This document shows, in pieces, positions 9,265 through 20,671 of a stretch of DNA of 64,000 bases. The position numbers were made by a program, and so were the translations under genes. The stretch spans positions 186,001-250,000 of the forward strand of contig NZ_WESC01000005.1 in NCBI RefSeq assembly GCF_009184905.1. Direction: 5' to 3'. Source of the stretch: Parvibaculum sedimenti (GTDB taxonomy: Bacteria > Pseudomonadota > Alphaproteobacteria > Parvibaculales > Parvibaculaceae). Position 1 is the stretch's first letter. Every line of letters begins with the position of its first letter. Below the pieces are notes generated by a model. That model was not told the origin of the DNA and did not search any database. It saw only the letters and a program-made list of their open reading frames with translations.

Positions 9265-9849
9265 TTATTTCTTTTCTGCCGCCGCCTCCAGTTCCGCGAT
9301 ACGCTTTCGATAGGCTTCAGCGTCTCCGAAGGCGACGAAGCTCATATATTTTTCATGCGCGCCAATCGCCTTCTTCGCGTGTTTGATCGGGCACCAATAG
9401 GCTTCCGTTCGCGCGGCGATCTCACGCACATAGGCGATGAGGCCGTTGGCATATGAGCAATAGGCGCAATTGAGTTTTTCCAGCGCATTGAGATAGGCGA
9501 GGTGCCCGCGATCGAAGATCAGGTAATCCGCGCGCTTCACCTTCTCGATGCCATAGGCAGGGAAGCAGACCGTCTGATAGACGCTGACGAAAATATCGAG
9601 CAGAACCAGCGGCAGGATCAGCGAATAGATGACCGGCGCGGTGAGCGCGATGGCAGGCTTCGCATTGAGCACGTAGCGAGAGAGCCTCGTCTGCAATTCG
9701 CGGTGACGGCGCAGGATTTCCGCCTCGAAGACCACGCGGCCATGTTCGACCCCATATCGAAGCTCCGCGCTTTGCCTTGACAGTTCCGCCTCGAGCTCCA
9801 GCTCGAGCCCCTGAATGCGAGCCATCAACTCTTCGATCTTCGCGTTCAT
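9265..9849 (-). CDS. Hypothetical membrane protein with cysteine-rich C-terminal part
   Basis: A 194-residue protein that I do not recognise. The first ~45 residues form a coiled coil (MNAKIEELMARIQGLELELE). A long hydrophobic segment around residues 65-95 probably crosses the membrane. The C-terminal region carries CAYC and, about 27 residues on, WCPIKHAKKAI, a possible metal or redox site. It ends in another short helix. The gap to the pirin gene upstream is seven bases, so the two are probably one transcript. Confidence 0.7.
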   Translation of the reverse strand: MNAKIEELMARIQGLELELEAELSRQSAELRYGVEHGRVVFEAEILRRHRELQTRLSRYVLNAKPAIALTAPVIYSLILPLVLLDIFVSVYQTVCFPAYGIEKVKRADYLIFDRGHLAYLNALEKLNCAYCSYANGLIAYVREIAARTEAYWCPIKHAKKAIGAHEKYMSFVAFGDAEAYRKRIAELEAAAEKK

Positions 9850-9856
9850 CCCGTTC

Positions 9857-10774
9857 CTACTTTTCCGGCAACGGAATGAATTCCGTTTCGCCGATCACCT
9901 TGTCGAAGCGGCCTTGCTTCCAGTCTTCCTTCGCCTGTTCGATGCGCTCCTGACTGGACGACACGAAGTTCCACCAGATGTAGCGCGGGCCTTCGAGTGC
10001 CGAGCCGCCGAGCAGCATCATGCGCGCGTCGCGTGTCGCCTTGATGGTGATGCGGTCGCCAGGACGGAAGACAAGGAGGCGCGACGCCTCGAAACGCTCA
10101 CCCCCAATCTCGATCTCGCCTTCGCAGAGATAGATGGCGCGTTCCTCGTAATCCGGGTCGAGCGGCGCCGTCGCGCCCGCGCCGAGTGTGAGGTCGACAT
10201 AGAACCACTCGGACAGCGTCGTCACATGCGACTTCGCGCCGAAGGCCGAGCCGGCGATCACGCGGGCGCGGATGCCGCCGTCCTCGACGATTGGGAGGCC
10301 CTCCGCGGCGAAATGCTGAAATGTCGGCGCCGTTTCTTCATGCGCCTTGGGAAGTGCGACCCAGCTCTGGATGCCATAGAGGCGCTGGCCGTTTTGGCGC
10401 TGAAGGTCGGGCGAGCGCTCGGAATGTGCGATGCCGCGCCCTGCGGTCATCAGGTTCATCGCTCCGGGGAGAATCTCCTCGACATTGCCGAGGCTGTCGC
10501 GATGCATGATCGTGCCGTCGAAGAGATAGGTGACGGTGGCAAGGCCGATATGGGGGTGAGGCCGCACATCCATGCCGATGACCGGCGCCATGTCGGCAGG
10601 GCCCATCTGGTCGAGAAAGCAGAAGGGACCGACCATGCGGCGCTTCACATAGGGCAGGGCGCGCTGGACGGTAAAATTGCCGATATCGCCCATCCGGGGC
10701 ACGACTACGAGTTCGAGCGCGTCGCAGGATTTCCGGTCGCCCGGCTCCGGATCGTTGGATGGTAGCCAGCTCAT
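9857..10774 (-). CDS. Pirin family protein
   Basis: A 305-residue double-cupin protein. The N-terminal cupin carries the conserved metal-binding segment PHPHIGLATVTYLFDG and, about 40 residues later, GRGIAHSERSP, as in pirin/YhhW proteins that bind iron and can oxidise quercetin-like compounds. The C-terminal cupin (LYVDLTLG, with a final WWNFVSSS) is complete. The in vivo role is usually unknown. It appears to lead a two-gene unit with the downstream membrane protein. Confidence 0.9.
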   Translation of the reverse strand: MSWLPSNDPEPGDRKSCDALELVVVPRMGDIGNFTVQRALPYVKRRMVGPFCFLDQMGPADMAPVIGMDVRPHPHIGLATVTYLFDGTIMHRDSLGNVEEILPGAMNLMTAGRGIAHSERSPDLQRQNGQRLYGIQSWVALPKAHEETAPTFQHFAAEGLPIVEDGGIRARVIAGSAFGAKSHVTTLSEWFYVDLTLGAGATAPLDPDYEERAIYLCEGEIEIGGERFEASRLLVFRPGDRITIKATRDARMMLLGGSALEGPRYIWWNFVSSSQERIEQAKEDWKQGRFDKVIGETEFIPLPEK

Positions 10775-10898
10775 GTTCAGGTGCCTCCGTTCCGGCTGTC
10801 GCGACCGGGAACAGGTTAGCTCATTTGCGTGATTATTGAACGAAGGCGCGGCGGCAAATCCCTTCCCTTCCCATCACCAATCCGTTAGAAACTGCGAA

Positions 10899-10926
10899 AG
10901 CCCCCTGCCGAAAGGCATGGGGGCTT
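10899..10926 (+). terminator. Hairpin with U-tract upstream of purA
   Basis: AGCCCCC-TGCC, loop GAAA, GGCA-T-GGGGGCT followed by TTTT. It looks like an intrinsic terminator on the plus strand but lies about 50 bases before purA, where no plus-strand gene ends. It may be an attenuator in the purA leader or the end of a short RNA that starts after 10800. Confidence 0.6.
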
Positions 10927-10974
10927 TTGGCTTGTTTGGGCATTCGTGTCCCATCTTCCTAAGGCATTGAAATC

Positions 10975-12267
<1,293 letters not shown>

Positions 12268-12276
12268 TGAAGATGT

Positions 12277-12312
12277 GAGGCTCCGCGGCCTTCGTCGCGG
12301 AGCCTCCTTTTT
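12277..12312 (+). terminator. Intrinsic terminator of purA
   Basis: A perfect 11-bp stem, GAGGCTCCGCG/CGCGGAGCCTC, with an eight-base loop, followed by CTTTTT. It starts ten bases after the purA stop codon. Confidence 0.9.
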
Positions 12313-12314
12313 CG

Positions 12315-12719
12315 TCAGGCGGCAGGAACCGCCCTCGCGATTTCGATCAGGATCATCGCCATGCCGATCACGCTCGCCAGCCATGCAAGCGTGCGCACAT
12401 AGGTGATGCCGAGATAGTAGAGAGCGGCATAGGCGATGCGGCCCCAGAGATAGAGCTGCGCACCGAGCGCGGCATTGGCGGTATGAATATTCGCCACATG
12501 CGCGCCCAGCACCAGAATGATGAAGATCGGCAGCGTCTCCAGCATGTTGTGATAGGCGCGGCTCGCGCGTCCCGCCCAGCCTGTCGAGGGCGCGGCCTCG
12601 TCGCGATTGCCTGCGCTCCAGGCGAGACCCTTGTTGAGCATATTCGCCGTCGCCGCGATGGCAATCATCACAAAAAGCAACGCGCCGCTGCAAACGAGCG
12701 ACCAGAGTTCGACGGTCAT
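12315..12719 (-). CDS. MAPEG family membrane protein
   Basis: A 134-residue protein with four predicted membrane helices and the MAPEG pattern: an N-terminal helix, a loop RASRAYHNMLETLPIF, then paired helices ending LASVIGMAMILIEIARA. MAPEG members include glutathione-dependent detoxification enzymes, but many bacterial ones have no known substrate. The start at 12719 has GGAGG at proper distance; the open frame upstream to 12767 lacks a ribosome site. It converges on purA. Confidence 0.82.
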   Translation of the reverse strand: MTVELWSLVCSGALLFVMIAIAATANMLNKGLAWSAGNRDEAAPSTGWAGRASRAYHNMLETLPIFIILVLGAHVANIHTANAALGAQLYLWGRIAYAALYYLGITYVRTLAWLASVIGMAMILIEIARAVPAA

Positions 12720-12798
12720 GGTTTTCCTCCCCCTGACTTTCCGTGGCACCCGGAATCGAGTCGCCACCAGATAGTCTAGCGGTTGACGCGAAGCTGCG

Positions 12799-13863
12799 TC
12801 AGCCGCGCATCAGGGCGGCGGCCTCGCGCATCAGGCGCGCGGTCTTTTCGCCTGCGGGTTCGACCTTGGCGAGCCTTGCTGCCTGTCCCGACCAGATCTG
12901 CATGAATTCGGCCTTTTCCGCGCGGGCGCTCGCGGCGATGAGTGGGGCGAGCATGGCGCGCTGCGCGGGGAAGGGGGCAGCCTCGTCTTCGAGCGAATGG
13001 AGCTCCTGTGTGAGCCTGTTGTGGATCGCGCGGGCGGGACGACCCGAAAAGAGCTTCGTCACTACCGTCGCGTGATCGGAGGCCTCGGCCAGCGCCTTGC
13101 GGTAGAGCGCGGAGGTGCCGGCCTCCGGGCAGACGAGATAGGCCGTGCCGAGCTGCACGCCGCTCGCGCCCAGCATGAAAGAGGCGGCGATCCCTCGCGC
13201 GTCGCCAATGCCGCCTGCCGCGATCACGGGAACGCTCACCGCGTCGACGACCTGCGGCACCAGCGCCATGGTGCCGACGGTGCCGAGATCGACATGATCG
13301 AGAAACGTGCCGCGATGGCCGCCCGCTTCATGGCCCTGCGCGATGATTGCATCAGCGCCGTCGCTTTCGAGGCGTTTTGCTTCCGCCACCGTCGTCGCAC
13401 AGCCGAGGATCTTGATGCCTTTGGCCTTCAGCGCGGCGATGGCATGGGCATCCGGCATGCCGAAATGAAAGCTGATGACTGGCGGTGCGAGTTCGAGCGC
13501 CAGCGCCAATGTCTCCTCATTGAAGGATGGCGAGTGAACCGCAGGCTCCGGCACCGGGCCCAGTCCGAACTCCGCGTAATGCGGCGCAAGAGCTGCCTGC
13601 ATGGTCCTCGCGTCATAGCCATCGAGATCGGGTTCGCGATGCACGAAGAAATTGAGGTTGAACGGCTTGTTCGTGAGTGCGCGGAGCTTTGCCACCGCAT
13701 CGCGCAACTCGGCGGGCTTCATCATCGCGACGCCGAGCGAGCCCAGCCCGCCTGCATTGGCGACAGAAGCGGCAAGCTCCGGCGTGGCCGATCCGGCCAT
13801 GGGCGCCTGGATGATAGGAAGCTCGATGTTGAGGAGAGTGGTCAGCTCGGCGGGAAAGGTCAT
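12799..13863 (-). CDS. Nitronate monooxygenase / 2-nitropropane dioxygenase-like flavoprotein
   Basis: A 354-residue TIM-barrel FMN enzyme. The N-terminal motif PIIQAPMAGSATPELAASVA and the glycine-rich AQGHEAGGHRG, containing the histidine typical of class I nitronate monooxygenases, are clear. It probably oxidises alkyl nitronates such as propionate 3-nitronate. The start MTFPAELT at 13863 is preferred; another Met eight codons upstream is possible. It is divergent from a small gene of unknown function. Confidence 0.9.
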   Translation of the reverse strand: MTFPAELTTLLNIELPIIQAPMAGSATPELAASVANAGGLGSLGVAMMKPAELRDAVAKLRALTNKPFNLNFFVHREPDLDGYDARTMQAALAPHYAEFGLGPVPEPAVHSPSFNEETLALALELAPPVISFHFGMPDAHAIAALKAKGIKILGCATTVAEAKRLESDGADAIIAQGHEAGGHRGTFLDHVDLGTVGTMALVPQVVDAVSVPVIAAGGIGDARGIAASFMLGASGVQLGTAYLVCPEAGTSALYRKALAEASDHATVVTKLFSGRPARAIHNRLTQELHSLEDEAAPFPAQRAMLAPLIAASARAEKAEFMQIWSGQAARLAKVEPAGEKTARLMREAAALMRG

Positions 13864-13964
13864 GGCTCGGCTCCGGATTTTTCTCACAGATGAACCTGTC
13901 GCGGGTGGAATTCAAGCGTGTCATAAAAAGGCGTCAGAGCGAATGCAGAGAGCCCGATAGAGAC

Positions 13965-14483
13965 ATGCCGACAGAAGAAGATGATTTCAGGGAATACGAG
14001 GGCTTTCTGAACCTCCTGCCGCTTTCTCCCGCCGAGCGGCAATCGGCGCTTTCGCATCCGCTCTTTCTTACCAGCGCACGCACGGGGCCGCGCCGTGAAG
14101 CCGTGGCGCATCTGCCTCTCGGCAAGGGCCAATACGCCTATGTCTCGCAAGGGGGCGGTTCGCTCGTCGATGGTGGCGTGGTGACCATGTCTCGCGACCA
14201 ATATGCAGCCTTCGCCGCGAGCCGGAGCCTCGCTCACATTCCGCCCGTGATGGTCCAGCTCATTCTCGAACATGGGGCCATACCGGCGGCGGATGAGATG
14301 CCCCGGTGTCCGCATAATGTCGTGGTGTGGAAGGACGGCTTCGCCCTGTCCTTTCGCAATGAAAGCGACTTCCGCCATGCATGCCTCAAGGCGGGGCGGC
14401 CCTTCATTCCGGGCAAGAACGCGCCGAGGCCCTGGATTCTGCCGATCACCGCTTCGCTGCCGCTCAAGGTGCTCGGCGCTTAA
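13965..14483 (+). CDS. Hypothetical protein, about 172 residues
   Basis: I do not recognise this protein. It is soluble and carries no signal peptide or membrane segment. It has an acidic start (MPTEEDDFREYEGFLNLL), a central AYVSQGGGSLVDGGVVTMSRDQ, and a C-terminal PRPWILPITASLPLKVLGA. An earlier in-frame ATG at 13890 would leave only 26 bases to the divergent gene's start, so I prefer 13965, but no strong ribosome site decides it. The thiC riboswitch begins shortly after its stop. Confidence 0.65.
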   Translation: MPTEEDDFREYEGFLNLLPLSPAERQSALSHPLFLTSARTGPRREAVAHLPLGKGQYAYVSQGGGSLVDGGVVTMSRDQYAAFAASRSLAHIPPVMVQLILEHGAIPAADEMPRCPHNVVVWKDGFALSFRNESDFRHACLKAGRPFIPGKNAPRPWILPITASLPLKVLGA

Positions 14484-14524
14484 AGCACTTTACGCAGCAG
14501 GCTCAAGGCGTAAACTCGCGCCAT

Positions 14525-14612
14525 TCCGAGGGGTGTCCGAATTCGTTCGGGCTGAGATGGCCGAAAAGCCGAACCCTTTGAACCTGATCCGGGTCATGCC
14601 GGCGAAGGGACG
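14525..14612 (+). ncRNA. TPP riboswitch (THI element) of thiC
   Basis: The conserved blocks are all present: GGGGTGTCC (about 14530), GCTGAGA (14551-14557), then ACCCTTTGAACCTGATC and GGGTCATGCCGGCGAAGGGA. Binding of thiamine diphosphate folds this RNA and should lower thiC expression. The thiC ATG follows about 50 bases after the aptamer, with GGAGATCC as ribosome site. Confidence 0.95.
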
Positions 14613-14652
14613 GACAACCATCCCCCGCTATCCCCGGATTTCCGAAACCTGA

Positions 14653-16533
<1,881 letters not shown>

Positions 16534-16552
16534 TGAGTCCTTCTCCGAACAT

Positions 16553-16634
16553 CGTCATGCCGGACTTGATCCGGCATCCATCCTGCTTCCGTATGCGGCG
16601 CAAAGATGGACCCCGGGTCGAGCCCGGGGTGACG
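16553..16634. repeat. Dispersed two-hairpin intergenic repeat, copy 3
   Basis: It has the same outline as the copy after serC: a start CGTCATGCCGGA/TCCGGCAT hairpin, a 25-base spacer, and ACCCCGGG/CCCGGGGT followed by GACG. It separates thiC from the Mug-type gene and may terminate thiC transcription. Confidence 0.75.
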
Positions 16635-16652
16635 GTTGGGAGCTAGGCGTCA

Positions 16653-17156
16653 ATGACGGAAAAGCTGCCCGATCTGCTGTCGGAAGGCCTCGACGTCGTT
16701 TTCGTCGGCACGGCGGCGGGGCATCGCTCGGCGGCGGAGGGCGCTTATTATGCGCATCCGGGAAACCGCTTCTGGCGGACATTACATGAGGTTGGCCTGA
16801 CGCCGAGGCTCTATGCGCCGCAGGAGTTTCCCAAGCTCATCGAGCTGGGCATCGGCTTCACCGACATGTCGAAGGTGGGCTCTGGCATGGATCATGAGAT
16901 CGCGCCCGAGCATTTCGATGCGACGCTTTTCGAAACGAAGATGCGCCGCTTCCGGCCTCGCGCCGTTGCCTTCACCAGTAAGAAGGCGGCGAGCGTCTGG
17001 CTCGGCGTGCCCACGGGAAAGATCGCGCTCGGACGGCAGGCGAAGACGCTCGCGGATTTTCCCGAGGTCTTCGTACTTTGCTCGCCTTCCGGCGCGGCGA
17101 CGCGCTATTGGGGCATTCGTCCGTGGCGGGAACTTGCGGACTGGCTCAGGGTGTGA
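16653..17156 (+). CDS. mug: Mismatch-specific uracil-DNA glycosylase, Mug/TDG family
   Basis: A 167-residue member of uracil glycosylase family 2, which removes uracil, or thymine-like damage, opposite guanine. The catalytic segment is VGTAAGHRSAAEGAYYAHPGNRFW, where Mug proteins have GINPG and a following asparagine. Here GTAAG replaces GxNPG, as in some alphaproteobacterial relatives, so the exact activity may differ. The C-terminal FVLCSPSGAATRYWG matches the LPSPS/A-type DNA-intercalating loop. Its stop overlaps that of the convergent permease gene by 11 bases. Confidence 0.85.
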   Translation: MTEKLPDLLSEGLDVVFVGTAAGHRSAAEGAYYAHPGNRFWRTLHEVGLTPRLYAPQEFPKLIELGIGFTDMSKVGSGMDHEIAPEHFDATLFETKMRRFRPRAVAFTSKKAASVWLGVPTGKIALGRQAKTLADFPEVFVLCSPSGAATRYWGIRPWRELADWLRV

Positions 17157-17916
17157 GCGCCTGCGTCATCGTTACCACGGCGATGAGCGCGAGCAGGGCG
17201 AGCGTGATGCGGCGGTAGTGGTGCTCATGCGCGAGGCCGAAGAGCCGATGGCCGAGGAAGTTGCCGATCACGAGGGCGGGGCTTAGAAGCAGCGAGAGAA
17301 GGATCGTGTGGCTTGAGACGAGGCCCGAAATGAGGCCGACGGTGATCGATCCGACATCGGTGAAGAAGAAGAACATCAGCAGCGACGAACGGTTGATCGC
17401 GGCACTGGTCGGGCGGGCGAGAAAATAGATCATGACCGGCGGTCCGGGCATGGCGACGCCGCCCGAGAGGAGACCCGCAACGCCGCCGACACCGAGCACG
17501 GCGGGCACGGGCAGGCGAAGCGGAAGCCGCGCGCCGCTGGCCATCAGCGCGACCGTCGAGAGCAGGATGAAGCTGATGCCGACCTTGAGGACATGTGGTG
17601 AAACGGCGCCGAGCACATAGATGCCGAAAGGAATGGCGACGAAGGCGGCGGGCACGAGAAGCCGCAGCGAATGCCAGTCGGCCTGTTTGCGTGCCATCGG
17701 AACGAGCTGTGTCGAGCCGATGAGATCAAGCATCAGCGACATGGGCACGGCGACCGCTGGCGGAAGCACGAGCGAGAGCAGCGGCACGACGGCGAGACCG
17801 AAGCCGAAGCCTGAAAAAGCCTTCATTGTTGTCGCGAAAAGAACTGCGGCGAAAGCTGCTGCGAAATCCGGAGCAGGCAGCATGACGCCTGCGAAAAGCT
17901 CGTGCAGAGAACTCAT
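17146..17916 (-). CDS. TauE/SafE family permease
   Basis: A 256-residue, very hydrophobic protein with about eight membrane helices in two halves, as in the TauE/SafE (DUF81) family of sulfite and organosulfonate exporters. Family markers are the N-terminal AFSGFGFGLAVVPLLSLVLPPAVAVP stretch (in part) and the glycine-rich GVGGVAGLLSGGVAMPGPPVM. Substrate is unknown. It lies downstream of the amidohydrolase and TetR genes on the same strand, 68 bases apart, and may be co-transcribed. Confidence 0.85.
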   Translation of the reverse strand: MSSLHELFAGVMLPAPDFAAAFAAVLFATTMKAFSGFGFGLAVVPLLSLVLPPAVAVPMSLMLDLIGSTQLVPMARKQADWHSLRLLVPAAFVAIPFGIYVLGAVSPHVLKVGISFILLSTVALMASGARLPLRLPVPAVLGVGGVAGLLSGGVAMPGPPVMIYFLARPTSAAINRSSLLMFFFFTDVGSITVGLISGLVSSHTILLSLLLSPALVIGNFLGHRLFGLAHEHHYRRITLALLALIAVVTMTQALTP

Positions 17917-17984
17917 GGATCAACTCGAAAAAGAGGCGCAGGCCGGGAAGGCCTGCGCCTTGAGAGAAAAGGGATTGCGACCGC

Positions 17985-19715
17985 TCAGTGCGAAGGTGCG
18001 GCCTGCGCCCCGCGGATGAGCTGGCCGGGCAGCGCGCCTGTGGGCTCCCCATCGCGATAGACGATTTTGCCGCTGACGATGGTGGCCTTGTAGCCATTGG
18101 CCCCCTGGAAGAGGCGGCGGCCGCCGGCGGGAAGGTCGAAAACCATCTCGGGCTTGGGAAGCGAGAGGTTCTCGAAGTCGATGACGTTGATGTCGCCTTT
18201 CATGCCCGGTGCAATGACGCCACGATCAAAGAGGCCATATTGCTCCGCCGTGTCTTTCGTTTGCAGGCGGACGATATATTCGATCGGCAGCTTCTGCCCG
18301 CGCGTACGGTCGCGCGTCCAGTGCGTGAGCATGAAGGTCGGTGTGCTGCCGTCGCAGATCGCGCCGACATGAGCGCCGCCATCGGCGAGGCTGAGGCCGG
18401 TCTGCGGATGGAGCAGCGATTCCTCGATGGCCGTGTAATCATTGGTCGAATAGCCGAAGAGCGGGAAGTAGAGGAAGCCCTTGCCGTCATTCGCCATCAT
18501 CTCGTCATAGGCGACTTCGGCGGGCGCCTTGCCGAGGCGCTTGGCGATGCGGGCGGCGGAGTCCTCGGGCGCGGGCTCATAGTTTTCGCGCTCGTTCATC
18601 GGATACATCTTGTGGAAGCCGTTGAGTATCCCGTCGATGAAGTCGCCAAGGCCGGTGGGGTTCGGCTCGGCGAGGATGCGGGCCTTCACCTCCGGGTCGG
18701 CGAGCTGCTTCACACGCTCCTCAAAGGGAAGGGCGGCGATTTCGCCATAGGCCTTCTTCAGCAGGAAGGGATGGGCGGAAGTTTGCCAGCCCATGAGGAT
18801 GCCGACGGGGCGGCCCGAATGCTGGCCCCGAATATTGGTGATGCCTGCCGCGCGCGCTTCGTCGAGCAGGCCGAGCATCTTCTTGTAGAGGTCGGGGCGC
18901 TCGTCGATCTGCTGCAGGTTGAAGGTCACCATGCGGCCGGTGTCCTCGGCGATCTTGCGCATCCACTCGAATTCCTTGTCCATTTCCCGATGTGTCGCGG
19001 AAATCTGGAAGACGCCGGAGCCGTGGACCTGCAGCGCGTCCGCAATGCCCATGAGTTCGTCCTGAGCGGCCATGGTGCCGGGCACCGGCTCGCCCTTCTT
19101 GGTGTTGTGAATGTCGGTGCGCGAGGTGGAGAAGCCGAGCGCCCCCGCCTTCAACGCTTCGAGCGTCAGCTCGCGCATGCGGGCGATGTCTTCCGGCGTC
19201 GCGGGCTCGTTATCGACGCCGCGCTTGCCCATGACATAGACGCGAAGCGCGCAATGCGGCATCTGCGCAGCGAGGTCGATGGCAAAGGGGCGCTTGTCGA
19301 GCGCGTCCATGAATTCGGGGAAGCTCTCCCATTCCCACTTGATGCCTTCATGCATGGCAGCGCCGGGAATGTCCTCGACGGCCTCCATGAGGTCGATCAG
19401 TTCGCTGCGCTGCTCGGGCTTCACCGGCGCGAAGCCGACGCCGCAATTGCCCATGACGGCGGTGGTGACGCCGTGAAGCGAGGAGGGCGTGAGATAGGGA
19501 TCCCAGGTCGCCTGCGCGTCGTAATGGGTGTGAATGTCGACGAAGCCCGGTGTAACGAGAAGGCCGGTCGCGTCGATCTCTTCGCGGCCCGTGCCTTCGA
19601 CCTTGCCCACGGCGGAAATCTTGCCGCTGTCGATGGCTACATCGCCGATGAAAGCTGCATTGCCCGTGCCGTCGACGATCTTGCCGCCGCGGATCACCAG
19701 ATCATGTGTCGTCAT
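17985..19715 (-). CDS. N-acyl-D-amino-acid deacylase-like amidohydrolase
   Basis: A 576-residue metal-dependent amidohydrolase of the D-aminoacylase group. The metal-binding HTHYDAQATWDP follows PGFVDI near residue 60, then the family motif MGNCGVGFAPVKPEQR (about 90-105). A histidine segment GGAHVGAICDGSTPTFML lies in the C-terminal third. The reaction would be hydrolysis of N-acylated D-amino acids or a related cyclic amide. It lies 27 bases after a TetR-type gene and is probably under its control. Confidence 0.88.
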   Translation of the reverse strand: MTTHDLVIRGGKIVDGTGNAAFIGDVAIDSGKISAVGKVEGTGREEIDATGLLVTPGFVDIHTHYDAQATWDPYLTPSSLHGVTTAVMGNCGVGFAPVKPEQRSELIDLMEAVEDIPGAAMHEGIKWEWESFPEFMDALDKRPFAIDLAAQMPHCALRVYVMGKRGVDNEPATPEDIARMRELTLEALKAGALGFSTSRTDIHNTKKGEPVPGTMAAQDELMGIADALQVHGSGVFQISATHREMDKEFEWMRKIAEDTGRMVTFNLQQIDERPDLYKKMLGLLDEARAAGITNIRGQHSGRPVGILMGWQTSAHPFLLKKAYGEIAALPFEERVKQLADPEVKARILAEPNPTGLGDFIDGILNGFHKMYPMNERENYEPAPEDSAARIAKRLGKAPAEVAYDEMMANDGKGFLYFPLFGYSTNDYTAIEESLLHPQTGLSLADGGAHVGAICDGSTPTFMLTHWTRDRTRGQKLPIEYIVRLQTKDTAEQYGLFDRGVIAPGMKGDINVIDFENLSLPKPEMVFDLPAGGRRLFQGANGYKATIVSGKIVYRDGEPTGALPGQLIRGAQAAPSH

Positions 19716-19742
19716 GTTTCGCTCCCGTCGCGTCGAGCGCCT

Positions 19743-20540
19743 TCACGGCGCTTCGGATTCATTTGTTTCGGTCTCATGCAGTAGATCGCGCACCTGCCGC
19801 TCGGCGGAGGCGAGTTTCTTCGTGCGGATGGCATCCGCGAGTTCGCCGACGACCGCGGTGTCGGCGCCCCAGCCCGCAAGCAACGCGCGCATGGTCGTAT
19901 CGGGCAGGCTTTCGGCCAGGCCCCAGGCGCCGCCGCGCCGCGTGAACTTCAGGAGCTGGATGACGCCTTGCAGCGCCCCCCAATGCATCAGCGTCCGCTC
20001 TTGCGCATCGCCCGGTGTGATCGCGCCCGTGGCTTGCGCGGCCGCGATGTCGGCCGCCAGCATGCCGAGGGCCTCGCGGGCGACCTCGAAGACAGCCTGC
20101 GCATCGCGCTCGGGCAGCCCGTAGCGCGCGTTGCCGAGGTAATGCGTGACGAGGCCGAACTCTGCCGGTGCATCCTGCGCGAAGAGTTCATAGGTCTGGG
20201 CAGCGCCGATGAGGAGCGCGAGGGCGCGAGCGCCTTCGCGCAAGCCCTGTCCGGCTGACCAGGCGTCTATGCGGCCTGCCGTATCGGCGGAGATAAGCCG
20301 GATATGTGTCGCGACCAGTCGTTGCAGCTCGCGCACGACCGCCTCCTTCGAGGGGTAATAGCGGTAGACCGCGGCCACCGAGCGACCCATGCGGGCGGCC
20401 AGCGCGTGCAAGGTCAGATTGTCGAGGCCGCCCTCGCAGGCGAGGTCGAGCGCCGAGGACAGGATTTCGCGCATCTTGCGCGACCTGTTCTGGGCGACGG
20501 CAGGCGAGAACTCGCCACTCTCGGAAAAAACGTGAACCAT
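19743..20540 (-). CDS. TetR family transcriptional regulator
   Basis: A ~265-residue regulator. The helix-turn-helix (residues about 20-65) reads ILSSALDLACEGGLDNLTLHALAARMGRSVAAVYRYYPSK in pieces, a classic TetR N-terminus; the larger C-terminal part is the ligand and dimer domain. The frame is open to 20588, but I prefer the Met at 20540. A 12-bp-arm palindrome is centred exactly on that ATG, suggesting strong autorepression. The amidohydrolase gene follows after 27 bases, so both are probably one operon. Confidence 0.88.
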   Translation of the reverse strand: MVHVFSESGEFSPAVAQNRSRKMREILSSALDLACEGGLDNLTLHALAARMGRSVAAVYRYYPSKEAVVRELQRLVATHIRLISADTAGRIDAWSAGQGLREGARALALLIGAAQTYELFAQDAPAEFGLVTHYLGNARYGLPERDAQAVFEVAREALGMLAADIAAAQATGAITPGDAQERTLMHWGALQGVIQLLKFTRRGGAWGLAESLPDTTMRALLAGWGADTAVVGELADAIRTKKLASAERQVRDLLHETETNESEAP

Positions 20541-20552
20541 GTTCACGTTTTT
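20526..20552. promoter_or_regulatory. Candidate TetR operator spanning the regulator's start codon
   Basis: A perfect inverted repeat with 12-bp arms, AAAAACGTGAAC and GTTCACGTTTTT, separated by the three bases CAT, which are the regulator's start codon on the minus strand. Its symmetry and size match TetR-family operators, and no other gene adjoins it closely. Autoregulation is the simplest reading. Confidence 0.7.
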
Positions 20553-20671
20553 AGGGGGCGCGGCGAAAAAGCGCAAGACCGGTTTCAAGAAGGCGTGAAC
20601 GGGGGGCGAGCGGGCTCGAAGCTGGGCCGGGGAATGGTTATGTTGGCATCGAGCATCGACAGGAGGAGCCC

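Noticed and set aside
17988-19784. Plus-strand frame of 598 residues
   Set aside because: It is the shadow of the D-aminoacylase-like gene and shows no motif.
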